Of a DNA stretch of 64,000 bases, positions 20,294 to 30,389 are shown piece by piece (within the stretch, counting starts at the first letter, position 1; every line of letters starts with the position of its first letter). This DNA is from Prorocentrum cordatum (Eukaryota > Sar > Dinophyceae > Prorocentrales > Prorocentraceae). A model generated the notes under the pieces. That model saw only the letters and a list, made by a program, of their open reading frames with translations, was not told the DNA's origin and ran no database searches. The position numbers and the translations under genes are program-made. The stretch spans positions 186,962 through 250,961 of the forward strand of contig CAUYUJ010022426.1 of the NCBI GenBank assembly GCA_963575745.1, written 5' to 3'.

Positions 20294-21171
20294 TACTCAC
20301 CGCCAGCAAACGACTCCCGGTCCCCACCACCGTCCGCATCACATCCCCCACTGGTGTTCCCAGCACCACTGTCCTCACCACCGCACTGTTCCCCACTACT
20401 GTCCCCACCAGTGGCCCCACCACTGTCGCACTGTCCCCGCTGTCCCCAGAACTGTTCCCACCACGGTTCCACTCTCCCCACTGTCTCCACGGCCCCAACC
20501 ACTGCCCGACTATCCCCACTGTCCCCACTGTCCCACTGACTCCTCCGCTGTCCCACTGAGCTGTCCCACTGTTCCCACCACTGTCCCCACTGTCCCCACC
20601 ACTGTCCCCACTGTACCTCTGTCCCATTGTCCCACCGCCGTCCTCGCCACCGCCTTCACCACTGTCCCCACCACCATTGTACCCTCCACTGTCCCACTGT
20701 TTCCACCTCATTCCCATTGTCCCCACACCACTGTCCCCACCACCACCGTCACCACCACTGTCCACTGTCCCCCCCTGTTCCCACCATTGTCCCCACCACT
20801 GTCCCCACCACTACCGTCCCCACCACTGTCCCACTGTCCCACTGTCCCCACCACTGTCCCGCTATCCCCTCACCACTGTCCCCACCAACACCGTCCCCAC
20901 CACTGTCCGCACCCCCACTCGGTTTTCGAGGGGGGGGGGGGTTCGAACCGGTAGTGACCCCCCCGGTTTTCGGAGGGGGGGGGGGGGGGGTTCGAACCGG
21001 TAGTGACCCCCCCCCTTTTCATGATGAGCTGGGGGGGGGGGGGGAGGGGTTCGAACCGGTAGTGACCCCCCCCGGTTTTCCGGAGGGGGGGGGGGGGGAG
21101 GGGTTCGAACTGGTAGTGACCCCCCCCGGTTTTCCGCCAGCAGCGGTAGAACACGCTCTTTCCGATGTTTG
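19979..21171. mobile_element. Fold-back transposon, about 1.17 kb, with 10-bp target duplication
   Basis: Flanked by the identical decamer CCGATGTTTG (19979-19988 and 21162-21171). Inside, the ends are inverted: AGAGAGCGTGATCCACCGCC on the left against the complement of GGTAGAACACGCTCTTT on the right, about 18 of 22 positions matching. Long poly-C/poly-G arms carrying GGTCACTACCGGTTCGAACC and its complement follow. The 630-bp centre is a CCACTGTCCCC minisatellite. There is no transposase. A 9-11 bp duplication is usual for Mutator-like elements, so a non-autonomous fold-back MULE is the best guess. Confidence 0.75.
20290..20920. repeat. CCACTGTCCCC minisatellite (core of the fold-back element)
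   Basis: About 12-bp degenerate tandem units (CCCCACCACTGT, CCCACTGTCCCA). It yields spurious His/Pro/Thr-rich frames. Confidence 0.85.
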
Positions 21172-21490
21172 GACGACGGTGGACGATACGAATAGGCGGC
21201 CCCATTCAAGAATGCGTTCTTACCTGGAGCCCGAACTAAAGCACCCCTGGAAAACGCAGGGCCAACATCTGGCGCAAAGGTTCTAGCATCAGGTACGTCC
21301 GGTACGAACCCCTCGCCGCTTCAACGCAGAAGCGCTGATCTAAACGTAAGGCGCGAGTTCATACCTGGCGCCCCTGGGGGCACCTCGGCCCAGGGATACC
21401 TCTAGCATCACCCGAAACATCCGACAAACACGTTGGGGTACCCTCCCCGGACCGACCTCGATCTTCTACCTCGGTCCGACCGTGCCTTTA

Positions 21491-21655
21491 GAGGCCTCCC
21501 AGATGGGGTCGGAGCAGGTGGGGTCGGGGGATCGCGCCGCATCGCCGATACATCGCCGATGTATCGCTGATGCATTGACGATGTATCGGCGCCGCATCGC
21601 CGATGCATCGGCGATGCGGCGCGATCCTCCGAACCCATCCGCTCGGAGCCCATCT
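21491..21655. repeat. Fold-back element family D, copy 3
   Basis: GGCCTCCCAGATGGGGTCGG, GATCGCGCCGCATCGCCGAT on the left and the near-perfect complement ATCGGCGATGCGGCGCGATC on the right. It shows the terminal inverted repeat of this family best. Confidence 0.85.
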
Positions 21656-21844
21656 TCGGCGGCGAGCGAGGAGGGAAGTGAAAAGGAGAAGACCTTTTCA
21701 GAAGGCTCGAAAGTCCCCTGGCCTTCTGAAAACTCTGCTGAGTCTCCCCCGAAGATGCAACAACTAGCCTGGCGAAACACCCAACCATATGCAGCCGTGA
21801 ATACTGGCGTTGTTACTATCGCCTTCGGTGGATCTCCTTATGTG

Positions 21845-22706
21845 AAGAGTGTGCCGAAATGGGGTGGGGCCGCCATGCTGGCGCTGCGACTGGGACCTGA
21901 TGAAGAGCCCCCTCTACCTGGCCACAGAACGTGTGAGTGATGTTCGGCAATGGGGTGGGGACGTCATGCGGGCGATGCCACTTGGGCCCTCGGTGAAGTT
22001 CCCTATGGTGCCACGAAACGTGCGAGGGGCGAGCGGCGATGATGGCGATGATTATAACAATGCGCAGGACCTTGGGCGGGGCTCCCTGTGGGGCCACGAA
22101 ACGTGTGAGGGGTGTGCCACCATGGGGCGGCGCCGCCATGCGGATTGCGCCACTGGGATCTTAGGTGGAGCTCCCTATGGGGTCACGAAGCGTAGCGTGT
22201 GAGGGGTGTACCAAATGGGGCGGCGCCGCCATGCGGACGGCGCCACTGGGACCCGAGGTGAAGCCCGCGATGGGGCGACGAAGCGTGTGAGGGGTGTGCC
22301 AAAATGGGGCGGCGCCGCCATGCGGACTGCGCCACTGGGACCTCAGGTGGAGCTGCCTATCCTGCGGACTGCGCCACTGGGACCTTAGTTGGAGCTCCCG
22401 ATGGGGCCACGCAACGCGTGAGGGGTGTGCCAAAATGGAGCGGCGCCGCCATGCGGACTGCGCCACTGGGACCTTCGGTGGAGCTCCTTATGGGGCGACG
22501 ATGCGTGTGATGGGTGGCCAAAATGGGGCGGCGCCGCCATGCGGACTGCACCACTGGGACCCGAGGAGGAGCCCCCGATGGGGCCACGAAACGTGTGAGG
22601 GGTGTGCCAAAATGGAGCGGCGCCGCCATGCGGACTGCGCCACTGGGACCTTCGGTGGAGCTCCCTATGGGGCCACGAAGCGTGTGAGGGGTGTGCCAAA
22701 ATGGAG
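21845..22706. repeat. Tandem array of about 88-bp units
   Basis: Nine to ten units containing GGGGCGGCGCCGCCATGCGG, ACTGCGCCACTGGGACC and GGGGCCACGAAGCGTGTGAG. The first units are diverged and the last six or so are very similar. Frames run through both strands because the unit length varies, so it is treated as a minisatellite. Confidence 0.9.
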
Positions 22707-22931
22707 GAGGAGGCAGCGGGATGAGGAGGAGGAACGCGGGGACCGTCTCTTCATAACGAGGACCCGACACCACAGTATGGTTGGGAAAAACTTCTCGGAA
22801 GTCCCGCCGCCTCCTTCTCCTTCTCACTTCCCCCTCCGATTGCCGCCGTCGTCTCGGGTCTCTGGCGGCCACTCGGGTCCTCCTCCTCCTCCTCCTCCTG
22901 GGCCGCCGACATCTGGGAGGCCGAATCTAAA

Positions 22932-23150
22932 GACATCCCAGATAGGGGTCGGAAGAGATGGGGTTGGAGGATCGCGCCGCATCGCCGATACGTCGGCGAT
23001 GCATCGGCGATGCATCGGTCATGCACCAACGATGCATCGTCGACGTCGGCGTGGAGAAAATCGAGCTCCGCATCGAGCCGCATCGGCGATGTAGCGGCGA
23101 TGCGGCGCGATTCTCCGACTTTCATCTGCTCCGGCCCCATGTAGGAGGCC
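22932..23150. repeat. Fold-back element family D, copy 4
   Basis: CATCCCAGATAGGGGTCGG start, GATCGCGCCGCATCGCCGAT, internal GATGCATCG repeats and a right end complementary to the start. Confidence 0.8.
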
Positions 23151-23180
23151 TATAGAAAGCACCTTTTGAGCATCGTCTAT

Positions 23181-23323
23181 CCGACCCATGCCCATCGGCA
23201 CGGCCTGGACCCCACTGGCCGATTTACCCCCCTGCATGGGGACATAGGTCGTTCCCGAAGGCCAACTGGGGTGGTCACTTGGTGGGGGTCTCGGATGGGA
23301 TGGGGATGGGGATGGGGATCGGC
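23181..23323. repeat. TIR element family M, copy 2
   Basis: Matches 13664-13825: GGCCTGGACCCCACTGGCCG, GGGGACATAGGTCGTTCCC, ending GGGATGGGGATGGGGATCGG, complementary to the CCGATCCCCATCCCC type of start. Confidence 0.75.
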
Positions 23324-23327
23324 TAAA

Positions 23328-23493
23328 CTGAAGGCAACCTGGGACACACCAAGTAAATAGACACAAACGTAACAGGATTCCCCATACTTGCCCCATATGT
23401 TCGGGGTTTGGGTCTTCCCCCCACTCCCCATAGTCTTCCACAATTTTCTGGGGATCGACGATTAATTGTGCCTGTGTGTTTTTTCGCTCCTGA
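23328..23493. repeat. Dispersed repeat family B, copy 3
   Basis: Starts ACTGAAGGCAACCTGGGACA and ends CTGTGTGTTTTTTCGCTCCT. Adjacent to family M copy 2. Confidence 0.8.
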
Positions 23494-23721
23494 TAAACGT
23501 TCGGAGGCAACTACTGGGAGGTTTCCGTCGGAAAGATTACAGAGGATTAGTCCCCATTTGGGAGCTGTTACGCTGGCAAGAACCTCGGACTAAGCAGGAT
23601 TGAGCCGGATTAAGCAGGATTCAGCGGGATGAAGCCGGCTTCAGCGGGACTAAGCTGGATTTGGCCGGATTTCGGACCAGGGCGAACACGGACTTTGACC
23701 TCCCGGGAGTGTTGCATCACA

Positions 23722-23923
23722 ATGCGGGCAGTATTTGTATCCATATCCAGTGCATCTTGGACTTTCTTGGAAGGGGCGCCGCAAGGCCGAGGCGCACTGG
23801 ATATGGATAAAAGTTGAGCCTCTTGGAGGCAGATTCTAATCCATACCCACTGCGCCTCCTGTTTCTTGGGAAGAGAGTCCGAGACTCCAAGACGCACTGG
23901 ATGTGGATAAAGATATTGCCCGC
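23722..23923. repeat. TIR element family C, copy 3
   Basis: Arms are GCGGGCAGTATTTGTATCC, ATATCCAGTGC and the complements CACTGGATGTGGATAAAG, ATATTGCCCGC. A further single arm is at about 24065-24096, within a direct repeat of about 50 bp. Confidence 0.8.
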
Positions 23924-24289
23924 ACACAAAACCAAAAACGACGCCGACTTGAACGCCCGAGTTATCCGGGGTAACTCGGGTCCGGGGTAACTCGGGCTTG
24001 GATTCCCGAAATAGGAACCCGAGTTAGCCCTGACCCGAGTTACCCCTGATGATTTTGGGGCTCTGACTGGATGTGGACAAAGATATTGCCCGCACACAAA
24101 ACCAAAACGACGCCGACCCTCCCCCCCCCCCCGACGGTCCCCAGCCCCGCGGCGCGGCGCGCCGCCCCGAGGCTCGCCTCGGCCTGCGGCCCCAAGGGGG
24201 CGGCGGGCCCCCGGGCCTGCGCCAGCCACGGGAGCGCCCGCTCCCCCTGGGCGCGGGGAGGCGACGCTCGGGGACGGACAGGAGCCCCT

Positions 24290-24640
24290 TTTTTTGACGA
24301 GCGAGCAACACGCACCCATACCCATAGGGGGGTCGTTGGGAGGAGGACTGGCTATGGGTATGGGTGCGGGTTGTCGGACCCTGGGGAACGCTCCCGTTCG
24401 AGCGGGGACCCCCATCCGACAACACGCACCCATAGCCCTCTCCGACCCCTCTATGGGTATGGGTGTGTGTTGCTGGTTCGTCAGTTTTTGATGAGAAGGC
24501 GAGAACCCCCCCCCTCCCCGAGTCCCGGCCCCATCCCCGAGCCCGCGATTCGAGGAGTCGGGACTGGGGGTGGGGGTGGGTTTTGGGGGTCCAGGAATGG
24601 AGAGAAAGCCCACCCCCACCCCCAGTCCCGACCCCATTGA
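24290..24640. repeat. Nested inverted repeats around CCCATACCCATAG
   Basis: AACACGCACCCATACCCATAG at 24307 pairs with CTATGGGTATGGGTGTGTG at 24451. Inner copies at 24352 and 24421 make a second pair, and the outermost bases TTTTTTTGACGAGC also pair with GGTTCGTCAGTTTTT. A separate stem (GGGACTGGGGGTGGGGGTGG against CCACCCCCACCCCCAGTCCC) lies at 24559-24630. Confidence 0.8.
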
Positions 24641-24649
24641 ATCGCCGGA

Positions 24650-24814
24650 TGGGGGATCGCAAAGGGTGGGATTCCAAAGGGGGGGTTTTGAGAATCGGCT
24701 CACGCAGCTGACTTATGTATCGAGGAATGGGCCCCTCGGTGGGGCCGAAACTAGCTGCATGTAGCAAATGTCGTATCCCCCCCTTTCCCAATCCCCCCCT
24801 TCCGTCCGGCCCGA
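24650..24814. repeat. TIR element family A, copy 4
   Basis: GAGAATCGGCTCACGCAGCTG, TGTATCGAGGAATGGGCCCC and CCCCCCCTTCCGTCCGGCCC as in the other copies. The left end is partly lost. Confidence 0.8.
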
Positions 24815-24854
24815 GGGGAGGCGAAGCTCGGGGATGGACAGAAGCCCCTGTAGC

Positions 24855-25050
24855 AAAACGTGGCTTGGTGAAAACGACCTCGGGCCCAAACCTGGCGGGT
24901 GCAAGCCTGGAAGATGACGGCCGCGGCGCCCTCTCGAGAACCGAAAACGGACAATTCACGTGTCAGGGTGGGGGTTCTGCCCACCCCCGAGAAGCGGCTT
25001 TTACCGACACGGCGACCCTGAGATCCGGTCGTGGGGCGCAACGTACACAA
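24855..25050. repeat. Dispersed repeat family K, copy 1
   Basis: Shares ACCTCGGGCCCAAACCTGGC, GCCGCGGCGCCCTCTCGAG and GTGTCAGGGTGGGGG with 39440-39605, and more weakly with 37183-37310. Confidence 0.7.
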
Positions 25051-25752
25051 AGCCCGTATAAAGGACGCCGGGTAAGGATGCAAGGACCTTGGGGGGCCAC
25101 CTCGAGGCCATTTCGAGGGGGGCGCGGCCAGCGAAAGCAGCCAAGGATGGACCGAAGGGGCAAGGATGCAAGGGTACCCTTGGCAAGGATGCACATCCTC
25201 ATCATGCGGGTTGACTGTAATGGGGGTCGATGGGAGGGGGGGGGTAGACAAGTGCCTTATCATCGGGCCCCGAAGGGGCCCTACAGGGCCCCTTCTCGGC
25301 AGCCCTCCCTGCCCCCCATGTATCGCCCCCCCTCCCCCCCCCCAGCACGCGCCCACCAACCGACACGGCGACCCTGAGATCCGGGCGGTGCAACTTTTTC
25401 ACACCGGGCGTTTTCCCTCCGCTCCGGGCCCTGGGACGCTGACTGGTCGATGCAACTCGTGCGGTGGTCGTTTGCCCACCGCACCGCAGCTCCCAGGATC
25501 TCTCCTGTGGGGCACCTTCTGTAGGGAAACGAACTCTATACACCGACGCTTTTTCCGACCCTGCGCCGAAATTCGCACAGCAACGCGGATCCTGGTGTGT
25601 ACGAGATCCTGGTGTATACAGTGTACACATGTTTCGTTGTTTGCCCCGGAAAACGGTGGAAAACGTCTACACCACACCATCCCGACGTCGTCCCTGGCTC
25701 TCAAAAAAGTCATGGGATTGAAGAAATACCCCGCCACTGGCAATGTATATGC

Positions 25753-25838
25753 TCCAGCTTCCGACCAGGACCTCCCCTGTGGGGCGCCTTCTGACCAAAA
25801 CTCCGAGGAGAATCCGACAGTGGCGGCGAGGGCTCTGC
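25753..25838. repeat. Dispersed repeat family T, copy 5
   Basis: CCAGGACCTCCCCTGTGGGG, CTTCTGACCAAAACTCCG and AATCCGACAGTGGCGGCGAG. On the minus strand it follows directly after the EF-hand-like island at 25985. Confidence 0.75.
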
Positions 25839-25859
25839 AGCACGAGCGGCGGGGTCCGT

Positions 25860-25985
25860 ATAGCTCCTTCCGCCTCGGGCCTCGAGCACGAGGAAGTCCT
25901 CCAGCCTGGCGGGGTCCACGCTGCCGCGCCCGCCCACGTCCAGAGCCCGGTGCAAGAGCTCGATGTCCTCGTCGGGCAGCGCGTC
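25860..25985 (-). CDS. EF-hand-like island (possible exon)
   Basis: After a good acceptor (CGCTCATCTAAG at 25986) the frame reads DALPDEDIELLHRALDVGG, RGSVDPARLEDFLVLEARGG. This has the helix-loop-helix pattern of an EF-hand with a degenerate loop (Asp 1, Gly 6, Val 8, no acidic residue at 12). It is on the same strand as the EF-hand exons 9 kb downstream and would fit an upstream exon of that gene. The donor was not located; repeat T begins within about 30 bp. Confidence 0.45.
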
Positions 25986-26039
25986 CTTAGATGAGCGCGC
26001 CCCACTACCCGCAAACTAACCACTCGCAAATGGCCTGGA

Positions 26040-26550
26040 TCCCCCGCGGAGGATCTACGATTGATTACATCAAAGCGGACAAGTGTCTTTCGGACGTTTG
26101 CGAATAGGCATTTTGCGAATAGTGGAACGCGCTCGGTGGCTCCTGAGGGGACGGACGCTGGCGACCAAGACTGCCGGCGGAAGCGGTGGTGCCGATCATT
26201 GGCCACCGCCGATTCGTGGAACGAATCGGCGACGGCGGGCATGGGCCACGACCGCGGTCGGCGTGGGCAAAGTCCCGCGACAGCTTGGTCGAAGTCAGCG
26301 TGCCTTTTCGCTCGAGCAGCACTCGGCCGAAACCCTGGGCCGCAGCACGCCCACAAGAAACCTTCCACAAGACACCCATCACTGAGACCCCATGACGTCC
26401 ACTGATTTTTGGTGTCGGACATTACGTTTTCCTCCGCATGACCATAGAACCCAAGTTACCCATGGCACCCTGGAGGCAATATGGGTGTTTCTTGGCATGA
26501 GTTTCCACTGCGCATGGTTTGAAGGGGCAGCCTTCCTTCGGGAGAAAGTA
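26040..26550. other. No gene recognised
   Basis: Short overlapping frames on both strands. Contains the imperfect inverted pair GATTCGTGGAACGAATCGGC around 26213. Nothing else supported. Confidence 0.4.
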
Positions 26551-26640
26551 AAGGAGGGAGGGGGAGGAGGAGCAGGAGGAGGAGGAAAAGAAGGACAGGG
26601 GGAGGGAGGAGGGAGGAGGGAAGATGGAGGAGGAAGGAAA
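26551..26640. repeat. (GGA)n purine tract
   Basis: Degenerate GGA/GGAAG tract. It borders the 3' side of the LINE tail that follows on the minus strand. Confidence 0.85.
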
Positions 26641-26972
26641 GAACGAACGAGCGAGAGCACTGCCATCGGATCCAGGGATCCAGCCCTGAGCAGGGCGGCG
26701 CGGCGGGGCCTCGGCCCTCAGATCAAACAGTCGTTTTCCACTGCCTCTGACCATCGTGTCCGTTGTCCTCCGTGACGGCGCCGGTGATGTGGTCGAGAAG
26801 GTGCCCACTGCAAAACCCATTTTGCCCACGAGTTCCCCAAGCGCTGTAAACGATACCGCCACTTGTGAGCCGAAGACCTGTGTGCAAAAATCAAATCGGA
26901 AATTTGAAGACGTTGCAGGCGCTGCTCTGCGTTGCGTGTCGCCCGTCTCGCCCAATCGATCCAAGACTCCAA
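26640..26972 (-). pseudogene. 5'-truncated LINE tail (C-terminal region)
   Basis: The frame reads ESWIDWARRATRNAEQRLQR, then KWRYRLQRLGNSWAKWVLQW and RTRWSEAVENDCLI, followed by a stop. The pattern W-x-ARR-x-T, KWRW-like block, W-x5-W, then G-x2-RTRW matches the C-terminus that follows RT in many RTE/CR1-type LINEs. Only about 110 residues remain. It is bracketed on both sides by (GGA)n tracts (26975-27170 and 26551-26640), which suggests insertion into a microsatellite. Confidence 0.6.
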
Positions 26973-26974
26973 GT

Positions 26975-27170
26975 CAAGAAGGGAGGAGGGGGAGGGAGGA
27001 GGGGAGAGGGAGGAGGGGAGAGGGAGGAGAGGAGATGAATGAGGGTGGAGGGAAGAGGGAGGGGGGAGGAGGGGAAAGGAATGAAGGAGGAAGTAGAGGA
27101 GGAGGAGGAGGAGGAGGACGAGGAGGAGGAGGAGGAGGAGAGGGAGGAGGAGGAGGAAGAGGAGGAGCGA
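26975..27170. repeat. (GGA)n microsatellite at the 3' end of the spliced-leader LINE
   Basis: About 190 bp of GGA/GGGA triplets. It is the counterpart of the tract at 35206-35440. The LINE in between reads TAG about 30 bp before this tract. Confidence 0.9.
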
Positions 27171-27197
27171 GCGTCCCTGGCGATGGTCTATCCCCGC

Positions 27198-28088
27198 CTA
27201 TAGACGCCGCGGGCGCGCCTGCGCCGAGCCACTCAGGCTCACGTTGAAGATGTCCAGGGGGCCGCTGGCGTTGGCGAGGAGACCGGCCGGGCTGTCGGCG
27301 GAGCTGTCGAGCAGCTCGATGTGATTTGAGGTGAAGCCCGTGGAGGCGCCCACAACGGGCGCGAGCTCCGCGATGGCGACGCCGTCGTAGTTCAGCATGG
27401 TCACGTCCCTATCCCCGACAATGTTGTTAACAGGGCCGTAGTCGGGGAAGAGGGCACCAGCGCCGTCGGGGCCGCCGAAAGCCACCTGCGTCACGGGGTC
27501 GAAGGGCGTCTGGTCAGGGAAGACGCCCACGACGTCCGAGGTGGCACCAGCAGGATCTTCGGAAATATGAAGGTGATCACCATCATGTAGCGAGGCGGTT
27601 GCGACCACCTGGGTGCCGAAGTTGAGATCGTCATCGTCTCCCATGTCGAGCATCATCGCGTCCTCGGCCGCCGGGGGCTCGAGAAAGACAGGCTCATCGT
27701 CAAAGAGCTCCTGAATACCAGGGTCATGGAGAAGTACCAGTTCCGCACCATATGTTAGCTCATCATCTGCATCCAGGAGGCAAGCAGGGTGGTGTAGCAT
27801 CCATCGAACCATCTCCTTTCTGTCCGCAGAGATCACTGGGTACAGGATGTCAAGGGCACGCATTGCATTCTCGATCTGTTGTTCGGAAATCGCAGCATGA
27901 TGAGCTGGGGCCGCAGCATGTGCCGCTGCCATGGCGCATGCCGCCACAGAGGTAGTCGATGAAATTGCCGACGAGATCGGTCGCGGATCAGCGCCTTGAG
28001 CAAGGACCCCGAGAGCCAGTTGTAGGGCGAGAGATGTGGGCGGCAGCAATCCCGACATTCTGTCAATAGCCGCGTGCTCATGAGCCAT
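27198..28088 (-). CDS. C-terminal domain of the LINE polyprotein, function unknown
   Basis: Open for 296 codons to TAG at 27198. It reads MAHEHAAIDRMSGLLPPTSL, ENAMRALDILYPVISADRKE, MVRWMLHHPACLLDADDEL, then an acidic, Asp/Gly/Ala-rich tail. The first Met is probably internal, since related frame continues upstream in shifted frames. No catalytic motif recognised. It ends only a few tens of bases before the flanking microsatellite, so it is the last coding part of the element. Confidence 0.5.
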   Translation of the reverse strand: MAHEHAAIDRMSGLLPPTSLALQLALGVLAQGADPRPISSAISSTTSVAACAMAAAHAAAPAHHAAISEQQIENAMRALDILYPVISADRKEMVRWMLHHPACLLDADDELTYGAELVLLHDPGIQELFDDEPVFLEPPAAEDAMMLDMGDDDDLNFGTQVVATASLHDGDHLHISEDPAGATSDVVGVFPDQTPFDPVTQVAFGGPDGAGALFPDYGPVNNIVGDRDVTMLNYDGVAIAELAPVVGASTGFTSNHIELLDSSADSPAGLLANASGPLDIFNVSLSGSAQARPRRL

Positions 28089-28099
28089 TCGTAGCGCAT

Positions 28100-30233
28100 G
28101 AGTCGTGGCTGGGCGAAGAGCTTCCCCATGTGCGCACGGTGCAGGACCTGATGCATCGGAGCGGCCTCAGCGAATCCCCCATCCTCACCATGCCCCCCAT
28201 GCGCCGCGGCATTTCCTCCCTCATCTTCACAGGTTGAAGAAGTGCATCAGGACAGGAGATCAGCCAAGCAACAAGCTCGCGGTGGGTGTCGGAGAGCGCG
28301 GTGTGAAGACATCTTCCTGTTGCGCAGACGTGAGCGCAGCCGCGCCGTGGTGTCCGGCCACAGTGAAGCCCAGCAAGCCGAATGTCTTGTGGATGACTTG
28401 TCCGAGGAACTTGAAAGAGGCCAAGAGTCTGGTCAGAACGGCCGATGGACGCAGAGGCGCTGGCTAATCCACCGCATGCCCAGTGCCAGCTGCAGCCGGA
28501 CCCAACATCGCATGCCCAGTGTTAGCAGCAGCGAGATCCAACACACCCAAAGCGCGCCCTGCAGGAGAAGCAGGAGGCGGAAGTCCAGAGCCCGATTCAT
28601 GAGGAGCACGTGGAGGCAGATCTTCAGGCGGAACTCCGAGCACAGGTGGCGCAGCGCCCACAAGTGGAACAGGTCGAGCAGGTGGTATCTCAACTTCAGG
28701 TGCCCCACCATGCGCAGCGAGTCCAGGTAGGTCGGGTGCAAACTCTTGGCCAGGGGTGACCGCCGCTGCACCGCCAGCGGAGCCGTCGGGGTAGATGACG
28801 CTAGATCCATGCCTGGCCGTCGGCTGGTCGAACTCATCATCTTCCTCGCTGGAGTTGTCCTCATGCCGTACGCTTACAAGAGTACTGACGGCAACGGTGG
28901 CACGTATGACGAGCTGGCGTTAGGGTCGGCTTCGGCGTCATCAGGAAGCTCGCGTGCACGACGAATGGCCTGCTGCACCTCCGCTTCGAACTCCTCAGAC
29001 GTGAGGATAGGTCCGGAATGCGATGAGTACTCATAGTTGTGCATCCCCTCGTCGGAGATGGGCTCGAAAGGATCTTCGCTAGACGTCCTCATGCAAGGAT
29101 CGCCCTCCGCCGCCATCGCTAAGTCTACGTCCGCGGGATTGGGGGCACGCTGCCGGCCGTCATCTTCGCCAGGGAAGGGCTCAGCTGCAGCCAGTTGATC
29201 GGGTGACTGGTCAGGCATCGGGCGCGGCAGAGGGAATAGCTGAGGCAGGGCAGACGGCGGCGCCACCAAGGGCGCCAGCGTGAACTGCCGCATAGTCGGC
29301 CTTTTCTGATTGTGGCATCCTCGTCGGATCCGCGCGCCAGCCGCGCTGGCGAAGGTGAGCGATGGCATGACGCCAGAGTTGGCGTAGCCGAGGATCATCG
29401 CGAGCGAGCCGCTGCTCACGAAGACGCCGCCGCAGTTGTTTCCTTGGGATGGCGCTGTTGCACCGGCCTCTGAGACGCAAATCGATCGCCAGTTCCCTCC
29501 TGGTTCCCGCGCTGCCGTGGAGGTGCTGGAGCCCGGCGTAGCGAAGGGCGTCCGAGACGCGCGGGGCGCCCCACTGCGTCCACTGCTCGAAGTCGCTGCC
29601 AACCATGCGCGTGGAGAGCGATGGGAGCCAGGAGCGCGCCCACAACTCAGTCCTGGCGGCAAGCGCTTGGCGCTGCGCCAACTGCGGAAGTTCAGGAGAG
29701 GCTGCCGAAGGCACAATGGGCTCGAAGACCGGCAGCTCGCTGTTCACCCTTCCGTCATTGTAGTCATCGGGTCCAAGAAATCATTCGGGGTTTGGCGGGG
29801 CTGGAGAGCACGCCGCAGGCCGCTGCGTAGAGGGGCTCGGGGTCGAGAAGAATGTGGGGCGGAATTGCACACCACTGGTCACAGCCGCCTTTTGATATAT
29901 AGTCCCAAGCGCAAGCACGAACGTGGGCGACATGTCTGCGGGCACTGCGGTTTGAGCCGCAACGCCTGCCGGGCCCACCTCGAAGCAAACCAATGCTGAA
30001 GGGAGTATTGGAACAATGCTCGACCCAGCATCATCTCTCTCCTCATCGCAGTCAGACGCGATATCGGCGGAAGCAATGTGACTGTCCAGGGCGAACGTAG
30101 TGTCGATCAACTCAAAATTCGGAAATGATGGCGCTGAGCTGGTAGAGCTTGGCGGCCATGACGACGATGACGCCGAGGCCGAGGTAGAAGAAGAATACGA
30201 GGAAGAGGAGGGTGAGCTGCTTGTCTCGCGCAC
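28100..30233 (-). pseudogene. LINE polyprotein, post-RT region broken by frameshifts
   Basis: Successive minus-strand blocks read as normal protein but change frame: PSFPNFELIDTTFALDSHIA to PSTQRPAACSPAPPNPE (30130-29781); MNSELPVFEPIVPSAASPEL to RRELAIDLRLRGRCNSAIP (29747-29440); MRQFTLAPLVAPPSALPQLF to EEFEAEVQQAIRRARELPDD (29300-28880); VRHEDNSSEEDDEFDQP, then a Pro/Ala-rich linker to 28464; and ALSDTHRELVAWLISCPDAL near 28240. Acidic and proline-rich stretches dominate. I recognise no known domain. The position between the zinc motif and the last ORF makes it a C-terminal extension of the RT protein. Confidence 0.5.
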
Positions 30234-30389
30234 TGCAGTGGAGCGGCGTCTCTGCGGCCCCCTTGGCGCAAGCGGAGCCCTGGGCGCAGCGGCGGCGCCC
30301 GACTGCGCCGTGCGAGTAGCAGCCTTGACAAAAGAGCGAGCAACAGCAGGCGTCCAAATGTGCGCAGGAGCCGAGTGGATCCCGCAGAC

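Noticed and set aside
19986-20954. 322-codon Pro/Thr/His-rich frame
   Set aside because: It is the CCACTGTCCCC minisatellite and poly-C arms inside the fold-back element.
20930-21110. GGTTCGAACC resembling a tRNA B box
   Set aside because: Repeated palindrome within the fold-back arms; no A box, acceptor stem or tRNA fold is present.
22110-22706. Plus- and minus-strand frames across the 88-bp units as a repeat protein
   Set aside because: Unit lengths vary and break the frame; no consistent residue repeat survives.
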